A stretch of 64,000 bases of DNA, from positions 91,119-155,118 of the forward strand of contig NZ_JABBJN010000008.1 of the NCBI RefSeq assembly GCF_012928505.1, written 5' to 3'. The translations under genes and the position numbers were made by a program. The notes under the pieces were generated by a model, which searched no databases, was not told where the DNA came from, and worked only from the letters and a program-made list of their open reading frames with translations. This document shows, in pieces, positions 30,192 through 39,312 of this stretch. The stretch is from Achromobacter sp. Bel (GTDB lineage: Bacteria > Pseudomonadota > Gammaproteobacteria > Burkholderiales > Burkholderiaceae_B). Positions within the stretch are counted from its first letter, which is position 1; the number at the start of each line of letters is the position of its first letter.

Positions 30192-30279
30192 GGGTCGTGT
30201 GGTGGGCAGGGGAAGATGTCTTGCGGTATCGTCCCCACTTATACCTGAAACGCGCCCATTCGTCTGCCGCCCTTACGCC

Positions 30280-33045
30280 ATGTCATCGTCCCCTATGCTT
30301 GCCTCCGCCCTTGCCTGGTCCGGTCACTTGCGCCGCCGCCTGGATGCCCATCCCGATCTGGCCGCCTGGCTGGCCAACGCCGTGCAAGAGCCGGTCACTC
30401 CGGCCCGCCTGGCGCAATGGCAGGCTGAATTGGCCGGGCCCGACGCGCCCCCTACGCTACCGGTGGACACCTGCCGCATGGTGCTGCGCAAGCTGCGCGA
30501 ACGGGTATTCAGCGCGCTGATCGTACGTGACCTGACGGGCCAGGCCGATCTGGAGGAAGTGGTCGGCGCGATGACCGCGCTGGCGGATATCGCGGTGGCG
30601 GCGGCCTACCGCAGCGTGGCGGCGGACCTGGCGGCAGTGCATGGCATGCCGCGTGACCCCGCCACCGGCAAGCCGCAGGAAATGCTGATCGTCGGCATGG
30701 GCAAGCTGGGCGGTTGCGAACTGAACGTGTCGTCCGACATCGACCTGATCATGCTGTACGGCGAGGAAGGCGAAACCGACGGCCCGCGCCGGATCAGCCA
30801 CCACGAGTTCTACGGCCGCCTGACGCGGCGCATGATGCCCGTCATCTCCGAGGTGGACGCCAATGGCCAGGTGTTCCGCACCGACTTGCGCCTGCGCCCT
30901 GATGGCGACTCCGGCCCGCTGGCCTGGAGCCTGGACGCGCTTGAGCACTATCTGATCGGCCAGGGCCGCGAATGGGAACGCTATGCCTGGCTGAAAGCCC
31001 GCCTGATGCCCGCCCAGGCCTTCGAGGGCAGCGACAGCGCGCCGCAGGCCCGGCAGCTGGAAAGCCTGCGCGTGCCGTTCGTCTATCGCAAGTATTTCGA
31101 CTTTGACGCGCTGGCCGCGCTGCGCGCCCTGCGCGAACGCATCCGCCAGGACTGGCAGCGTCGCGCCATGGCGCGCAACGGCGTCGACAGCGCCAACAAC
31201 ATCAAACTGGGCGACGGCGGCATCCGCGAGATCGAGTTCGTGGTGCAACTGGCCCAGTTGATCCGCGGCGGCCGCATGCCCGCGCTGCAGAAGCGCGGCC
31301 TGCTTGAAGCCCTGCACGCCGAGCAATTGGCAGGCCTGGTGCCGGAAGACGACGCCCGGCGGTTGGAGGAAGCCTACCGCTACCTGCGCCGCACCGAACA
31401 CGCTTTGCAGTACCGCGAAGACGAGCAGACCCATCTGCTGCCAGGCGACCCGGCCCAGCGCGCCGCGCTGGCGGCCGCGCTGGGCATGAGCTCGGAAAAT
31501 TTCGAAAGCACGCTTGCCGCGCACCGCAAGTTCGTCTCGCAGACCTTCCGCAATGTGTTCCGCATGGTGGGCATGGGCGACGCGGAAGACACCAGCACGC
31601 CGGCCGACGACGCCCCCGAAACGCCTGACAACGAATGCGAGCTGGCCGAACAGATCCGGCAGGCGTTTGGCGACGAGGCGCAGGACCTGCTGCGCCGCAC
31701 CGAAACGCTGCTGGGCAGCCATCGCGTGCGCAGCTTGCCCGAAAGCAGCCGCCGCCGCATGGAAACCCTGCTGCCGGCCGCCCTGCGCGCCGCGCGCCAG
31801 ACCTCGGCGCCGCTGGACGCCGCGGTGCGCCTGTTCGACCTGATCGAGAAAATCGCGCAGCGCAGCGCTTACCTGGCGCTGCTGGCCGAATACCCGGACA
31901 CGCTGGCGCGCGTGGCGCGGATGGTCGCCGCCAGCCCCTGGGCCGCGCAATACCTGACCCAGCATCCGCTGCTGCTGGACAGCCTGATCGATTGGCGCAC
32001 GCTGTTCGAACCCTTGGATTTCACGCAGATCGCCCGGCAACTGACCGCTGACCTGGACGCCTGCAAATTGCCCGACGGCGATCCCGACATCGAGCGCCAG
32101 ATGAACCTGATGCGCGACGTGCAGCGCCAGGCCAGCTTCCAGCTGCTGGCGCAGGATCTGGAAGGCGAGCTTACGGTGGAGAAACTGGCGGACCAGTTGT
32201 CAGCGCTGGCCGACCTGTTGCTGACCGAGACCATCCGCCGCGCCTGGCCGCTGGTGAACAAGGTGCCGGGCGCCCTGCCCCATTTCGCCGTCATTGCCTA
32301 CGGCAAGCTGGGCGGCAAGGAACTGGGCTATGCCTCGGATCTGGACCTGGTTTTCCTGTTCGACGATCCGCGCGAAGATGCGGCCGAGGTCTACGCGAAA
32401 CTGGGCCGGCGCATGACCTCGTGGCTGTCGACCATGACGTCGTCGGGCCGGCTCTACGAGGTGGACCTGCGTCTACGGCCGGACGGCGATGCCGGGCTGC
32501 TGGCCGTTTCGGTGGAAGCCTTCGAGCAATACCAGCACAAGCATGCCTGGGCCTGGGAACACCAGGCGCTGACCCGCGCGCGGCATGCCGCGGGCGACGC
32601 CGACGTGGGCGCCCGCTTCGAGAGGATCCGCGAAGCCATCCTGGTGCAGCCCCGCGACCAGGCTGCGCTGCGTACCGAAGTGCTGGCCATGCGCGAAAAG
32701 ATCAACGCCGGCCATCCGAATACCAGCCAGAAGTTCGACCTCAAGCATGACCGAGGCGGCATGGTCGACGTGGAATTCGTTACCCAATACCTGGTGTTGT
32801 GCTACGCGGGCACCCATCCGGTCCTGGTGCGCAACCTGGGCAACATCACCCTGCTGCGCCTGGCCGGCGAGGCCGGTCTGATCCCGCCCGAGCTGGCCGC
32901 GCGCGCCGCCGACGCCTACCGCGTCTTGCGCCGCGTGCAGCATCAGTTGCGCATGCAGGGCGTGGAGAAAGCGCGCGTGGGGCCGGACCAACTCGTGGAC
33001 GAACGCGCGGCGGTGCGCGAGCTATGGGACGCGGTGCTGGGCTAG
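30280..33045 (+). CDS. glnE: Bifunctional glutamine synthetase adenylyltransferase/adenylyl-removing enzyme
   Basis: A 921-residue cytoplasmic enzyme that adds AMP to glutamine synthetase or removes it, under control of the PII protein. Two nucleotidyltransferase domains are seen: the N-terminal adenylyl-removing one with [19 protein letters not shown] (about residue 137), and the C-terminal adenylyl-transferring one with [19 protein letters not shown] (about 673). The central and C-terminal PII-sensing helices lie between and after them. I choose the ATG at 30280 ([13 protein letters not shown]); the open frame runs further upstream but would overlap the divergent yhdP start. Length agrees with family members. 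Confidence 0.95.
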   Translation: MSSSPMLASALAWSGHLRRRLDAHPDLAAWLANAVQEPVTPARLAQWQAELAGPDAPPTLPVDTCRMVLRKLRERVFSALIVRDLTGQADLEEVVGAMTALADIAVAAAYRSVAADLAAVHGMPRDPATGKPQEMLIVGMGKLGGCELNVSSDIDLIMLYGEEGETDGPRRISHHEFYGRLTRRMMPVISEVDANGQVFRTDLRLRPDGDSGPLAWSLDALEHYLIGQGREWERYAWLKARLMPAQAFEGSDSAPQARQLESLRVPFVYRKYFDFDALAALRALRERIRQDWQRRAMARNGVDSANNIKLGDGGIREIEFVVQLAQLIRGGRMPALQKRGLLEALHAEQLAGLVPEDDARRLEEAYRYLRRTEHALQYREDEQTHLLPGDPAQRAALAAALGMSSENFESTLAAHRKFVSQTFRNVFRMVGMGDAEDTSTPADDAPETPDNECELAEQIRQAFGDEAQDLLRRTETLLGSHRVRSLPESSRRRMETLLPAALRAARQTSAPLDAAVRLFDLIEKIAQRSAYLALLAEYPDTLARVARMVAASPWAAQYLTQHPLLLDSLIDWRTLFEPLDFTQIARQLTADLDACKLPDGDPDIERQMNLMRDVQRQASFQLLAQDLEGELTVEKLADQLSALADLLLTETIRRAWPLVNKVPGALPHFAVIAYGKLGGKELGYASDLDLVFLFDDPREDAAEVYAKLGRRMTSWLSTMTSSGRLYEVDLRLRPDGDAGLLAVSVEAFEQYQHKHAWAWEHQALTRARHAAGDADVGARFERIREAILVQPRDQAALRTEVLAMREKINAGHPNTSQKFDLKHDRGGMVDVEFVTQYLVLCYAGTHPVLVRNLGNITLLRLAGEAGLIPPELAARAADAYRVLRRVQHQLRMQGVEKARVGPDQLVDERAAVRELWDAVLG

Positions 33046-33108
33046 GCGCCCCGGCGGGAGGCAACTCGCGGTAAAATAAGGGGTTTTCCGCCTTTTTGCC
33101 TGCAAGCC

Positions 33109-33783
33109 ATGTCCGAACTCGTCCGCCCCAAGCTTGACCTCCCCGCTGGCCGCAGCAAGGTGCTGATGCACTCGTGCTGCGCGCCCTGTTCCGGCGAAGT
33201 CATGGAAGCCATGACGGCCTCCGGCATCGATTATGCGATCTACTTCTACAACCCGAATATCCATCCGGTCAAAGAGTACGAGATCCGAAAGCAGGAGAAC
33301 ATCCGCTTCGCCGAACAGCACGGCATCGAATTCATCGATGCCGACTACGACATGGACAACTGGTTCGACCGCGTGAAGGGCATGGAAGACGCCCCGGAAC
33401 GCGGCGAACGCTGCACCGCCTGCTTCGACATGCGCTTTGAGCGCACCGCGCTGTACGCGCACGAGCACGGGTTCGACACCATCACCAGCTCGCTCGGCAT
33501 TTCGCGCTGGAAGGACATGAACCAGATCAACGGCTGCGGCGAACGCGCCGCCGCCCGCTACGACGACCTGGTCTACTGGACCTATAACTGGCGCAAGGGT
33601 GGCGGGTCCGCCCGCATGATCGAAATCAGCAAGCGCGAGAACTTCTATCAACAGGAATATTGCGGCTGCGTCTACTCCCTGCGCGACACGAACCGCCACC
33701 GCCGTTCGCAAGGCCGCGAACGCATCCACATCGGCGTGAAGTTCTACGGCAAGGAAGACCTGATCAACGAAGAACTGCTCTGA
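33109..33783 (+). CDS. queH: Epoxyqueuosine reductase QueH
   Basis: A 224-residue protein of the former DUF208 family. QueH is an unrelated replacement for QueG and reduces epoxyqueuosine to queuosine in the wobble position of tRNAs. Metal-binding cysteines are visible as [11 protein letters not shown] (Cys23, 24, 27), [11 protein letters not shown], and QEYCGCVYS near the C-terminus. The phrase [16 protein letters not shown] is typical. It follows glnE by 63 bases and ends 33 bases from the convergent AraC-type gene; I see no terminator in that short gap. Confidence 0.92.
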   Translation: MSELVRPKLDLPAGRSKVLMHSCCAPCSGEVMEAMTASGIDYAIYFYNPNIHPVKEYEIRKQENIRFAEQHGIEFIDADYDMDNWFDRVKGMEDAPERGERCTACFDMRFERTALYAHEHGFDTITSSLGISRWKDMNQINGCGERAAARYDDLVYWTYNWRKGGGSARMIEISKRENFYQQEYCGCVYSLRDTNRHRRSQGRERIHIGVKFYGKEDLINEELL

Positions 33784-33816
33784 TTCCCGAGCAATGTTGA
33801 TCCCGCCCGGGCAGCG

Positions 33817-34770
33817 CTAACGCGCCTGCCGGCGGTATTCCGACGGCGATGCGCCGTAACGTTTGCGGAACGCGTGGCTGAAACGCGCCGCGTCGGAAAA
33901 CCCGAACCGGTACGCGATATCGCCAATCTGCCGTACGGACTGCGTGGCGTCGCACAGCGCATCCCGGCTGCGCTCCAACCTGGCGCTGAGGATGAAATCG
34001 GCAGGCGTAGTGGCCGCCAGCGCGAACAGGTTGTACAGATAACGCCGCGACATCCGGAACGCCGCAGCGGCGGATGCCGGCGACAAGGCGGGATCGTGCA
34101 GGTTTTCAAGGATGTGCTGTTGGACGCGGCGCAACTGCGCCTGCTTGAAGCCCGCCTGGTCCTGCTCGGCCAGCCCCCCCGCCCGTTCGCTAATGTCCAG
34201 CCCCATCATCTGCAGCACCGCGTTGGCCGCGTCACGCGCCGCGCTTTCGGACAGATGGGCCTGTTCGCCCAACGCGACGCGCAGCAGGTCCATGGCCATG
34301 CGGCCGCAACCGTGCTGGCCGCTGAAGTTGCGAGCCACGGCGTTCTGCATGAACGGCTGCCAGGCTTCGGTTTGCTTGCCGGGCACCTGCATCACCAGAA
34401 AATGTGCACCGTCATCCACATCGACCTCGTACGGCCGGGTGGTGTCGTAGATGCTCCATTCCCCCGGCATCAGCAAGGCAGTGCGATTGGACTGGCGGAT
34501 CTCGCTGCGGCCCGCCAATTGCAGCGTGACCTTGTAGCCGGCGTCTTCGGCGCGAGCTGCCAGCAGCTTGCTGCGGCGTACCCGTTGCGCGCTGCTGTGC
34601 AATTCGCTGACCTGCATCCAGCCCAGGCAGCCCACCGCCACGCTGTTGCGGAAACGCGTGGGGAACACGGCCGATACTTCCAGTGGCACGAAGGTACTGC
34701 TGATGCTTTCCTGCCAACTGGCGCAATCCAGGAAGTGCCTGGGCGCACTGTGCAAAAGGGATAGTGACAT
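33817..34770 (-). CDS. FeaR-like AraC-family activator of the aromatic-amine cluster
   Basis: A 317-residue regulator. Residues 1 to about 190 form an AraC-binding-like effector domain, with LLMPGEWSIYDTTRPYEVD, similar in layout to E. coli FeaR. The last 100 residues are the double helix-turn-helix AraC domain, with SAAAAFRMSRRYLYNLFA and IGDIAYRFGFSDAARFSHAFRKRYGASPSEYRR. FeaR activates the genes for tyramine oxidase and phenylacetaldehyde dehydrogenase. This gene lies last in the aau gene string on the same strand, 78 bases after the cytochrome, with its own GGAG site before the ATG at 34770. A role as aau activator is inferred from context and domain type. Confidence 0.8.
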   Translation of the reverse strand: MSLSLLHSAPRHFLDCASWQESISSTFVPLEVSAVFPTRFRNSVAVGCLGWMQVSELHSSAQRVRRSKLLAARAEDAGYKVTLQLAGRSEIRQSNRTALLMPGEWSIYDTTRPYEVDVDDGAHFLVMQVPGKQTEAWQPFMQNAVARNFSGQHGCGRMAMDLLRVALGEQAHLSESAARDAANAVLQMMGLDISERAGGLAEQDQAGFKQAQLRRVQQHILENLHDPALSPASAAAAFRMSRRYLYNLFALAATTPADFILSARLERSRDALCDATQSVRQIGDIAYRFGFSDAARFSHAFRKRYGASPSEYRRQAR

Positions 34771-34848
34771 GGCGACTCCGGTGCTGCCTCTTTCTAGCAC
34801 TGCACGCCTGGGGGGAGTATCGGTGAGAACCCCTAACTGCCCGCCGGA

Positions 34849-35409
34849 CTACGGTTTCCTGTCGCTCCCATACGAATATTCGGACAGAGAGAACCCCATC
34901 GACGAAAGCGTTTCGGCCAGTTTGTGGCGCACCGGCACCACGTCGTCATAACGGTTGGGCCTTGCCGCCGCCACCTCTTCTTCGGTGTAGGGAGTGAAAT
35001 CGGCCGGCAGTTGGGCTGCGCTGAATTCGCCCAGCACCCAGTTCAACACCGCCGCAAGTTCGGCATTGCTCAATTGCGAATGGGCGGCGCCCGGCACGCG
35101 GATCAAATACTCGCGGCCCGCCGGCAGATGCGTGAACCCTCCGACCGATTCGCGGAAGTCCGGTATGCCGTGCCGGCTGCTGCCCCGGCCGTCCACGCGG
35201 TGGCAGCCCGCGCACTGCAGGACATAATCGGCGCGAACGGCTTGCCGCAAGCGGTCTGCATCAGCCACGCCTGCGCCTTGCGGCACATCTGGCTGCGGCG
35301 CTGTTGGGCGTGCGCCCTCTTGCGCCGCCGCGCCCTGCATCGCGCACAGCAGGATGGCAAGGGCAACGCCCCCGCGCCATCCTGCCGGCTGCCGCCCCCA
35401 GGAACTCAT
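34849..35409 (-). CDS. Monohaem c-type cytochrome of the aromatic amine dehydrogenase cluster
   Basis: A 186-residue exported protein with a signal peptide (residues 1-29, ending GAAAQ) and one haem site, CAGCH (Cys66, Cys69, His70). After the haem site the class I fold is seen (LSNAELAAVLNWVLGEF), but no Met occurs between residues 71 and 170; the usual sixth-ligand region reads VPGAAHSQL, so His110 may replace Met. The C-terminal 50 residues are an extra tail. The aau cluster of Alcaligenes faecalis has a small periplasmic monohaem cytochrome (orf-2) right after aauA, as here. It may carry electrons from the dehydrogenase or help make its cofactor. It overlaps aauA by 4 bases. Confidence 0.85.
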   Translation of the reverse strand: MSSWGRQPAGWRGGVALAILLCAMQGAAAQEGARPTAPQPDVPQGAGVADADRLRQAVRADYVLQCAGCHRVDGRGSSRHGIPDFRESVGGFTHLPAGREYLIRVPGAAHSQLSNAELAAVLNWVLGEFSAAQLPADFTPYTEEEVAAARPNRYDDVVPVRHKLAETLSSMGFSLSEYSYGSDRKP

Positions 35410-35945
35410 GGCTTTGGCGCCGCCTTGGGTTGCAGCTGAGGTTTGGCCAGCCCCACGATCACCGAGGTCGTGCAGTGAAAGATCGATGACTCGTTGGACA
35501 TGCACCAGTTCACGTCGTTATGCAGGAACATTTGATAGCCTGGACGTTCGCGTTCGGCGGCCGCACACATGCACTTACCGCACGCCGTTTTGCCGCAACA
35601 ATCGTTGTAGCTGATGAGGTAGTCTTTACCGTCCAGCGGATTGTGGCACGTCCCCACCCACGACACGGCGGACGGCGACGTGCCGGGCGGGCACGACGTC
35701 ATGCTGCCGCCGCAGCACGAACACAGGAATCCATCCACCGCGCAATAGCGCCAGTAGTCGCATGCCGTGTCGTCCATCTGCGGCTTCTTGGCGGCTGCGG
35801 GGGCCGACCGCGCCACCGGTAGCACCGGCACCAGGAAGGCCGTTCCCACCAGCAGCTTGCCGATGCGGTTGAGCACGCTGCGACGGGACGTGGCATGCGC
35901 GACCGAGCGCGCGGCGCGCTCACCCAATTTATCCAGCCAGTGCAT
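35406..35945 (-). CDS. aauA: Aromatic amine dehydrogenase small (TTQ-bearing) subunit
   Basis: A 179-residue precursor of the TTQ subunit. The long leader contains a twin-arginine motif (TSRRSVLNRIGKLLVG), so the protein is probably exported folded. Cysteine-rich blocks (CDYWRYCAVDGFLCSCCGG, NDCCGKTACGKCMC) supply the structural disulfides. The two tryptophans that form TTQ are Trp96 (AVSWVGTC) and Trp147 (NDVNWCMSNE), spaced 51 apart as Trp109 and Trp160 are in the A. faecalis enzyme. On the same spacing, the catalytic Asp and Thr correspond to Asp115 and Thr159, both present. The wording is closer to AauA than to methylamine dehydrogenase MauA. It overlaps aauD by 17 bases and the cytochrome gene by 4. 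Confidence 0.93.
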   Translation of the reverse strand: MHWLDKLGERAARSVAHATSRRSVLNRIGKLLVGTAFLVPVLPVARSAPAAAKKPQMDDTACDYWRYCAVDGFLCSCCGGSMTSCPPGTSPSAVSWVGTCHNPLDGKDYLISYNDCCGKTACGKCMCAAAERERPGYQMFLHNDVNWCMSNESSIFHCTTSVIVGLAKPQLQPKAAPKP

Positions 35946-36567
35946 TGCCGCTCTCCTTGCGTGAAATCCGAGTCTCGTCCAGCGTGCCCGCGGCCAGGAA
36001 ATCCTGCACCGACGCCACGCCCAGCTCCTTGGCCGTGAACAGGCTTTCCAGCTGCTCGCGGGAATTGATCAGGCCCTTGGCACGCAAGACGCCCGACTCG
36101 TCCATCAGCACCGCGTACGGCAGTTTGCTGATCTGGAACTTCATGCCCAGTTCGGTCGACAGCAAGTACGGGAACCGTTCCAGCCCAGCTTGCTTGTAGA
36201 ACGCCAGGTGTTCCGGCATGTCGCCGTCGCTGGCAAGCACAATGCGCAGCCAGGCGCTTTCCGTGCTGGCGACCGATTTCAGGATGGGCAGCAGCTTCTT
36301 GCACACGGGGCATGTGGGCGACAGGAAGAACAGCAGTTGGCTATGCTGCCCGCGTTCGCCGACGGTAATGCGGCGCCCCAACAGGTCGGGCAGTTCGAAA
36401 CGCGGCGCGGCTTCGCCCACGGCAGGCCCTTTGTCCATCGTCAGCGCCCCCATCGGCGCCACGCGCTCGTACAGCACACCGATCTGACGCGACAAGGCCA
36501 GGATGACCAGCACCAGGCACAGCACCACGCCCCACAGCAGGAAATTGGAAATGATCAAGGCATCCAT
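35929..36567 (-). CDS. aauD: MauD/AauD thioredoxin-like maturation protein
   Basis: A 212-residue membrane-anchored protein: one N-terminal helix (about 5-27) and a periplasmic thioredoxin-like domain with the redox motif CPVC (Cys86, Cys89) in FFLSPTCPVCKKLLPIL. MauD and AauD are needed to form or protect the many disulfides of the small subunit, and loss of mauD stops accumulation of that subunit. I use the ATG at 36567, with AAGGAG 7 bases upstream. It lies 11 bases after aauE and overlaps aauA by 17 bases. Confidence 0.92.
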   Translation of the reverse strand: MDALIISNFLLWGVVLCLVLVILALSRQIGVLYERVAPMGALTMDKGPAVGEAAPRFELPDLLGRRITVGERGQHSQLLFFLSPTCPVCKKLLPILKSVASTESAWLRIVLASDGDMPEHLAFYKQAGLERFPYLLSTELGMKFQISKLPYAVLMDESGVLRAKGLINSREQLESLFTAKELGVASVQDFLAAGTLDETRISRKESGNALAG

Positions 36568-36578
36568 GTGAAACTCCT

Positions 36579-37142
36579 TCAAAAATTCCGCAGCTTGAGA
36601 TGCGAAGCCAAAAGATGATTGGCAGTGAAGTACAGGCCCACGGCGGTCATCGCCAGGCCGAAGACGGCGGCGGCGTCCGCCCATTGCAGGCTGCGCGATT
36701 GTCCGGCTGCGGCGATCAACACGGGTGCCGTCCATAACGCCAGCACCGCATTGCGCAGCACCAGCCACCACGACAGCCCGCCGCCCTGCGCGGCATCGCG
36801 CCCACCCCGGCCCAAGGAGGCGGGCCCCCCGCAGCCGCAATCGATGTCGCGATGCCCGCGTGCCAGGTTGTAGGCCAGCGCCAGCGTCGCCACGCCCAGC
36901 ACCAACAAGGCCAGCGCCGCGCCCGGCGTCTGGACCGACGGCATCAGCAGCATCGCGCCTGCGGCGGCTTCGGCCAGCGCATAGGCCGCCGCGAATGCGC
37001 CGCTCCAACCGGCAGGCAGGATGTCGTAGGCCGCCACCGCTCGCGAGAACCCCGCCAGGTCTTTCAGTTTTTCAAGCGCCCCCAATAGCAGCACGCAGGC
37101 CAATGCGGCGCTGGCGCCATAGAGCAAGACCGGATCGTTCAT
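36579..37142 (-). CDS. aauE: MauE/AauE membrane maturation protein
   Basis: A 187-residue inner-membrane protein with four to five hydrophobic helices. It carries the cysteine pair DIDCGCGG (Cys102, Cys104), which is typical for MauE and its DoxX-like or vitamin-K-reductase-like relatives. MauE is required, with MauD, for transport and folding of the small subunit in the periplasm, probably by passing redox equivalents across the membrane. The start overlaps the end of aauB by 4 bases. Confidence 0.9.
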   Translation of the reverse strand: MNDPVLLYGASAALACVLLLGALEKLKDLAGFSRAVAAYDILPAGWSGAFAAAYALAEAAAGAMLLMPSVQTPGAALALLVLGVATLALAYNLARGHRDIDCGCGGPASLGRGGRDAAQGGGLSWWLVLRNAVLALWTAPVLIAAAGQSRSLQWADAAAVFGLAMTAVGLYFTANHLLASHLKLRNF

Positions 37143-38332
37143 TTCGGGCCTCCCGCCGGTTGCGGCTCGACTTGCAGCGCGGTCTCGCCTGCCGCCTGGA
37201 TGGTGGTCTTGAACACGGGAGCCACGGGTGCCGCGTCATAGATGTTGACGTTGCCCCCGTCGATGGTGAACAGGCGCGGCTTGTCGTCCTGCGAGACCGA
37301 CATCGACAAGGCGTTCTTGCCCGGTATCCGCGCCAGCCGCTTGTGCGTGGCCAGGTCGTACACCCAGATCTCGGCGGCAGGCGTCTTGTGCGTGCCTTCC
37401 GCGCCGTTCGGATGCATGCCCACGTACAGCCGCTTGGACGCCCGGTTGATGGCCAGCAAGTTGTAGCCGCCGGGGCGCCAACCGCGATCCTTGCCGGACG
37501 CGTCCAGCAGCGACCACGAGGCACCGAAGCTGACTTCCTTGCCGCTGAAATCGGCGCTGTAGACGTTGCCGTTGTAGGACACGAAATAGAAGGTGTCGCC
37601 CAGGTTCTCGGTGTGCGTGAAGATGGGGTCCTTCTCAAGCTCGAACATCGGCTTGCTGCGCTGTTGGCCGGCCGGTTTGCCGGCGGCGTCCAGGTCGATG
37701 GTCAGCAAGGCGCCGTCGCCGCAAATGGTGGCGAAGCTGCGCGGACGCGAGGGCAGCGGGATGATGCTCCAGCAGCCGGCCGCCGCCGTGACCTCGTCGG
37801 CGAACTGCCGGGTCTTCAGGTCCACCACCGTGACGGATGTCGCGGGCGTGGCGTTCTGCACGAACAGCAGTTCGCCGTCGGTGCTCTGGCGCAGGTAATT
37901 GCGGTAGTTCAGCGCCTGCGCGCGCTTCTGCGGAATCGGCACTTCATACTTGGGGGTCAGCGTCTCGGCGTCCCAGGCCTCGATCACGTCGGTGCGCTTG
38001 CCCCGGTTGAGCCGTTCGTAATAGGTCGTCATGACGTAGAGATCGCGGCCATCGGCCGACACCGTCATGTGGCCGTTGAACGACGTGGGCACCAGCCCCA
38101 GGAATTTTCCGGAATCACCGTCGTAGATGTTGACCCGGCTGTCCACCAGGTGATTGAAGACCGCATCCATCACGTACAGCCGATGCGGCGTGGCGGGCGG
38201 CAAGCGGGTGCCGCCCTTGAGTTCTTCCACGGGCAGGTCCGCCCACGCCAGGCCCGTGGCGCTTGCCAGGGCGGCGCATAGCGCCCATCGTCCGGCCCGC
38301 GATGCGCGTGATGTGGCTCGAAGCGCAATCAT
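37139..38332 (-). CDS. aauB: Aromatic amine dehydrogenase large subunit
   Basis: A 397-residue periplasmic protein with a signal peptide (about 1-32, ending GLAWADL) and a seven-bladed beta-propeller. The sequence repeats blade-type units such as LYVMDAVFNHLVDSRVNIYD, GKFLGLVPTSFNGHMTVS, ADEVTAAAGCWSIIPLPSRP and GGYNLLAINRASKRLYVGM. It matches the A. faecalis aromatic amine dehydrogenase large subunit closely in wording and length, more so than MauB. With AauA it forms a heterotetramer that oxidises tyramine, phenylethylamine or tryptamine to aldehydes. I choose the ATG at 38332 (AGAGGAG 7 bases upstream) over a TTG one codon earlier. It lies 28 bases after the outer-membrane protein gene. 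Confidence 0.93.
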   Translation of the reverse strand: MIALRATSRASRAGRWALCAALASATGLAWADLPVEELKGGTRLPPATPHRLYVMDAVFNHLVDSRVNIYDGDSGKFLGLVPTSFNGHMTVSADGRDLYVMTTYYERLNRGKRTDVIEAWDAETLTPKYEVPIPQKRAQALNYRNYLRQSTDGELLFVQNATPATSVTVVDLKTRQFADEVTAAAGCWSIIPLPSRPRSFATICGDGALLTIDLDAAGKPAGQQRSKPMFELEKDPIFTHTENLGDTFYFVSYNGNVYSADFSGKEVSFGASWSLLDASGKDRGWRPGGYNLLAINRASKRLYVGMHPNGAEGTHKTPAAEIWVYDLATHKRLARIPGKNALSMSVSQDDKPRLFTIDGGNVNIYDAAPVAPVFKTTIQAAGETALQVEPQPAGGPK

Positions 38333-38360
38333 CAATGTTCTCCTCTCATGATCCGGTTTC

Positions 38361-39242
38361 CTAGAACGCGTAGACGTAGCGCAATTGCACGCCGCGCATC
38401 CGCGGTCCGTTCTCGACCTTCAGGTCGTGGATGTACTGCATCTGAATCTGGTTGGCGTCGTTGATCTGATGCGTCAGCTCGACGGCCAACTGGTGATTGC
38501 GCGCCCGGGTGGCGACGGTCTCGCCCGAGGACGTTTCGCGTCCGCCGGTTTCATACCGGTACCGGATGCCCGTGTAGGTGTCGGGCGTCAGGTTGGTGGA
38601 GGCTAGCGCGAAGAAGCGGAACGACGGGTCTTTTTTCAGCGTCTGCCCGTACCAGTCGGTGTTGCGGCCGTAGATTTCCACTTCGGCGATAGCCTCCAGG
38701 AACGTGGATTCGCCCACGCCCTGGACGAACGAGAAGTCCTGGATGGTGGACCACCGGTTCTTGCCCGGCGACACGTCCGGACGGGACCGATCGTAGCGGC
38801 CCACCGGCGCCACGATGAAGGGCTCCCACGCGAACCAGGTCTTGGTCTGCTCATTGTTGTACAGCCAGATCGCCGAACCCAGCGTCACGTCGCCGATGCC
38901 GGTCTGGTGGTCGCCCGGCACGCCGGGCAAGTCCAGCGACGTCCGATACATGGGCACGATGAATTCCAGCTGCACGGTCTTGCCGTAGAAGTCGCGGTAG
39001 TGCATCTGGCGGTAGATCAACGCGTTCACGTCCAGGGACGCGCCGTCCACCCGTTTTCCTTCCGAATACAGCCCCGACGAGCGCAGGCCCGCCAGGTACC
39101 CTGCCACGATGTTGGTGCCCACGGGCGCGGGTATCCAGTCGCGTGCGCTGGGGTCACCCGCCCAAGCCGGCTGCGACGCTCCCAGCCATGCCAGCACCAG
39201 CGCGGCGCCCGCCCGGGCGCGGCCATGTGTCTTACTTGCCAT
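38361..39242 (-). CDS. Outer-membrane protein of the phenol/meta-pathway type in the aau cluster
   Basis: A 293-residue exported protein: signal peptide of about 28 residues (ending PAWAGD), then alternating beta-strand patterns and a C-terminal phenylalanine (RYVYAF), as in outer-membrane barrels. The body resembles the Phenol_MetA_deg family (TGIGDVTLGSAIWLYN, WFAWEPFIVAPVGRYDRSRP), found in many aromatic-compound gene clusters and thought to be a porin or uptake channel. Its place directly before aauB suggests it lets aromatic amines into the periplasm. Function is inferred. Confidence 0.75.
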   Translation of the reverse strand: MASKTHGRARAGAALVLAWLGASQPAWAGDPSARDWIPAPVGTNIVAGYLAGLRSSGLYSEGKRVDGASLDVNALIYRQMHYRDFYGKTVQLEFIVPMYRTSLDLPGVPGDHQTGIGDVTLGSAIWLYNNEQTKTWFAWEPFIVAPVGRYDRSRPDVSPGKNRWSTIQDFSFVQGVGESTFLEAIAEVEIYGRNTDWYGQTLKKDPSFRFFALASTNLTPDTYTGIRYRYETGGRETSSGETVATRARNHQLAVELTHQINDANQIQMQYIHDLKVENGPRMRGVQLRYVYAF

Positions 39243-39312
39243 GCACTTCCCCTTGGTCTGGCGGATGCGCCGCCGCCGGTATCTCCCGGCTTGGCCAGCG
39301 CGCCGCTACGTT

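Noticed and set aside
35406..38332. Methylamine dehydrogenase (mauA/mauB)
   Set aside because: The fold and TTQ residues are shared, but the wording and length of both subunits match the A. faecalis aromatic amine dehydrogenase better. The gene order B-E-D-A-cytochrome is that of aau, and mauF, mauC (amicyanin) and mauG are missing. A FeaB-like aldehyde dehydrogenase also points to aromatic amines.
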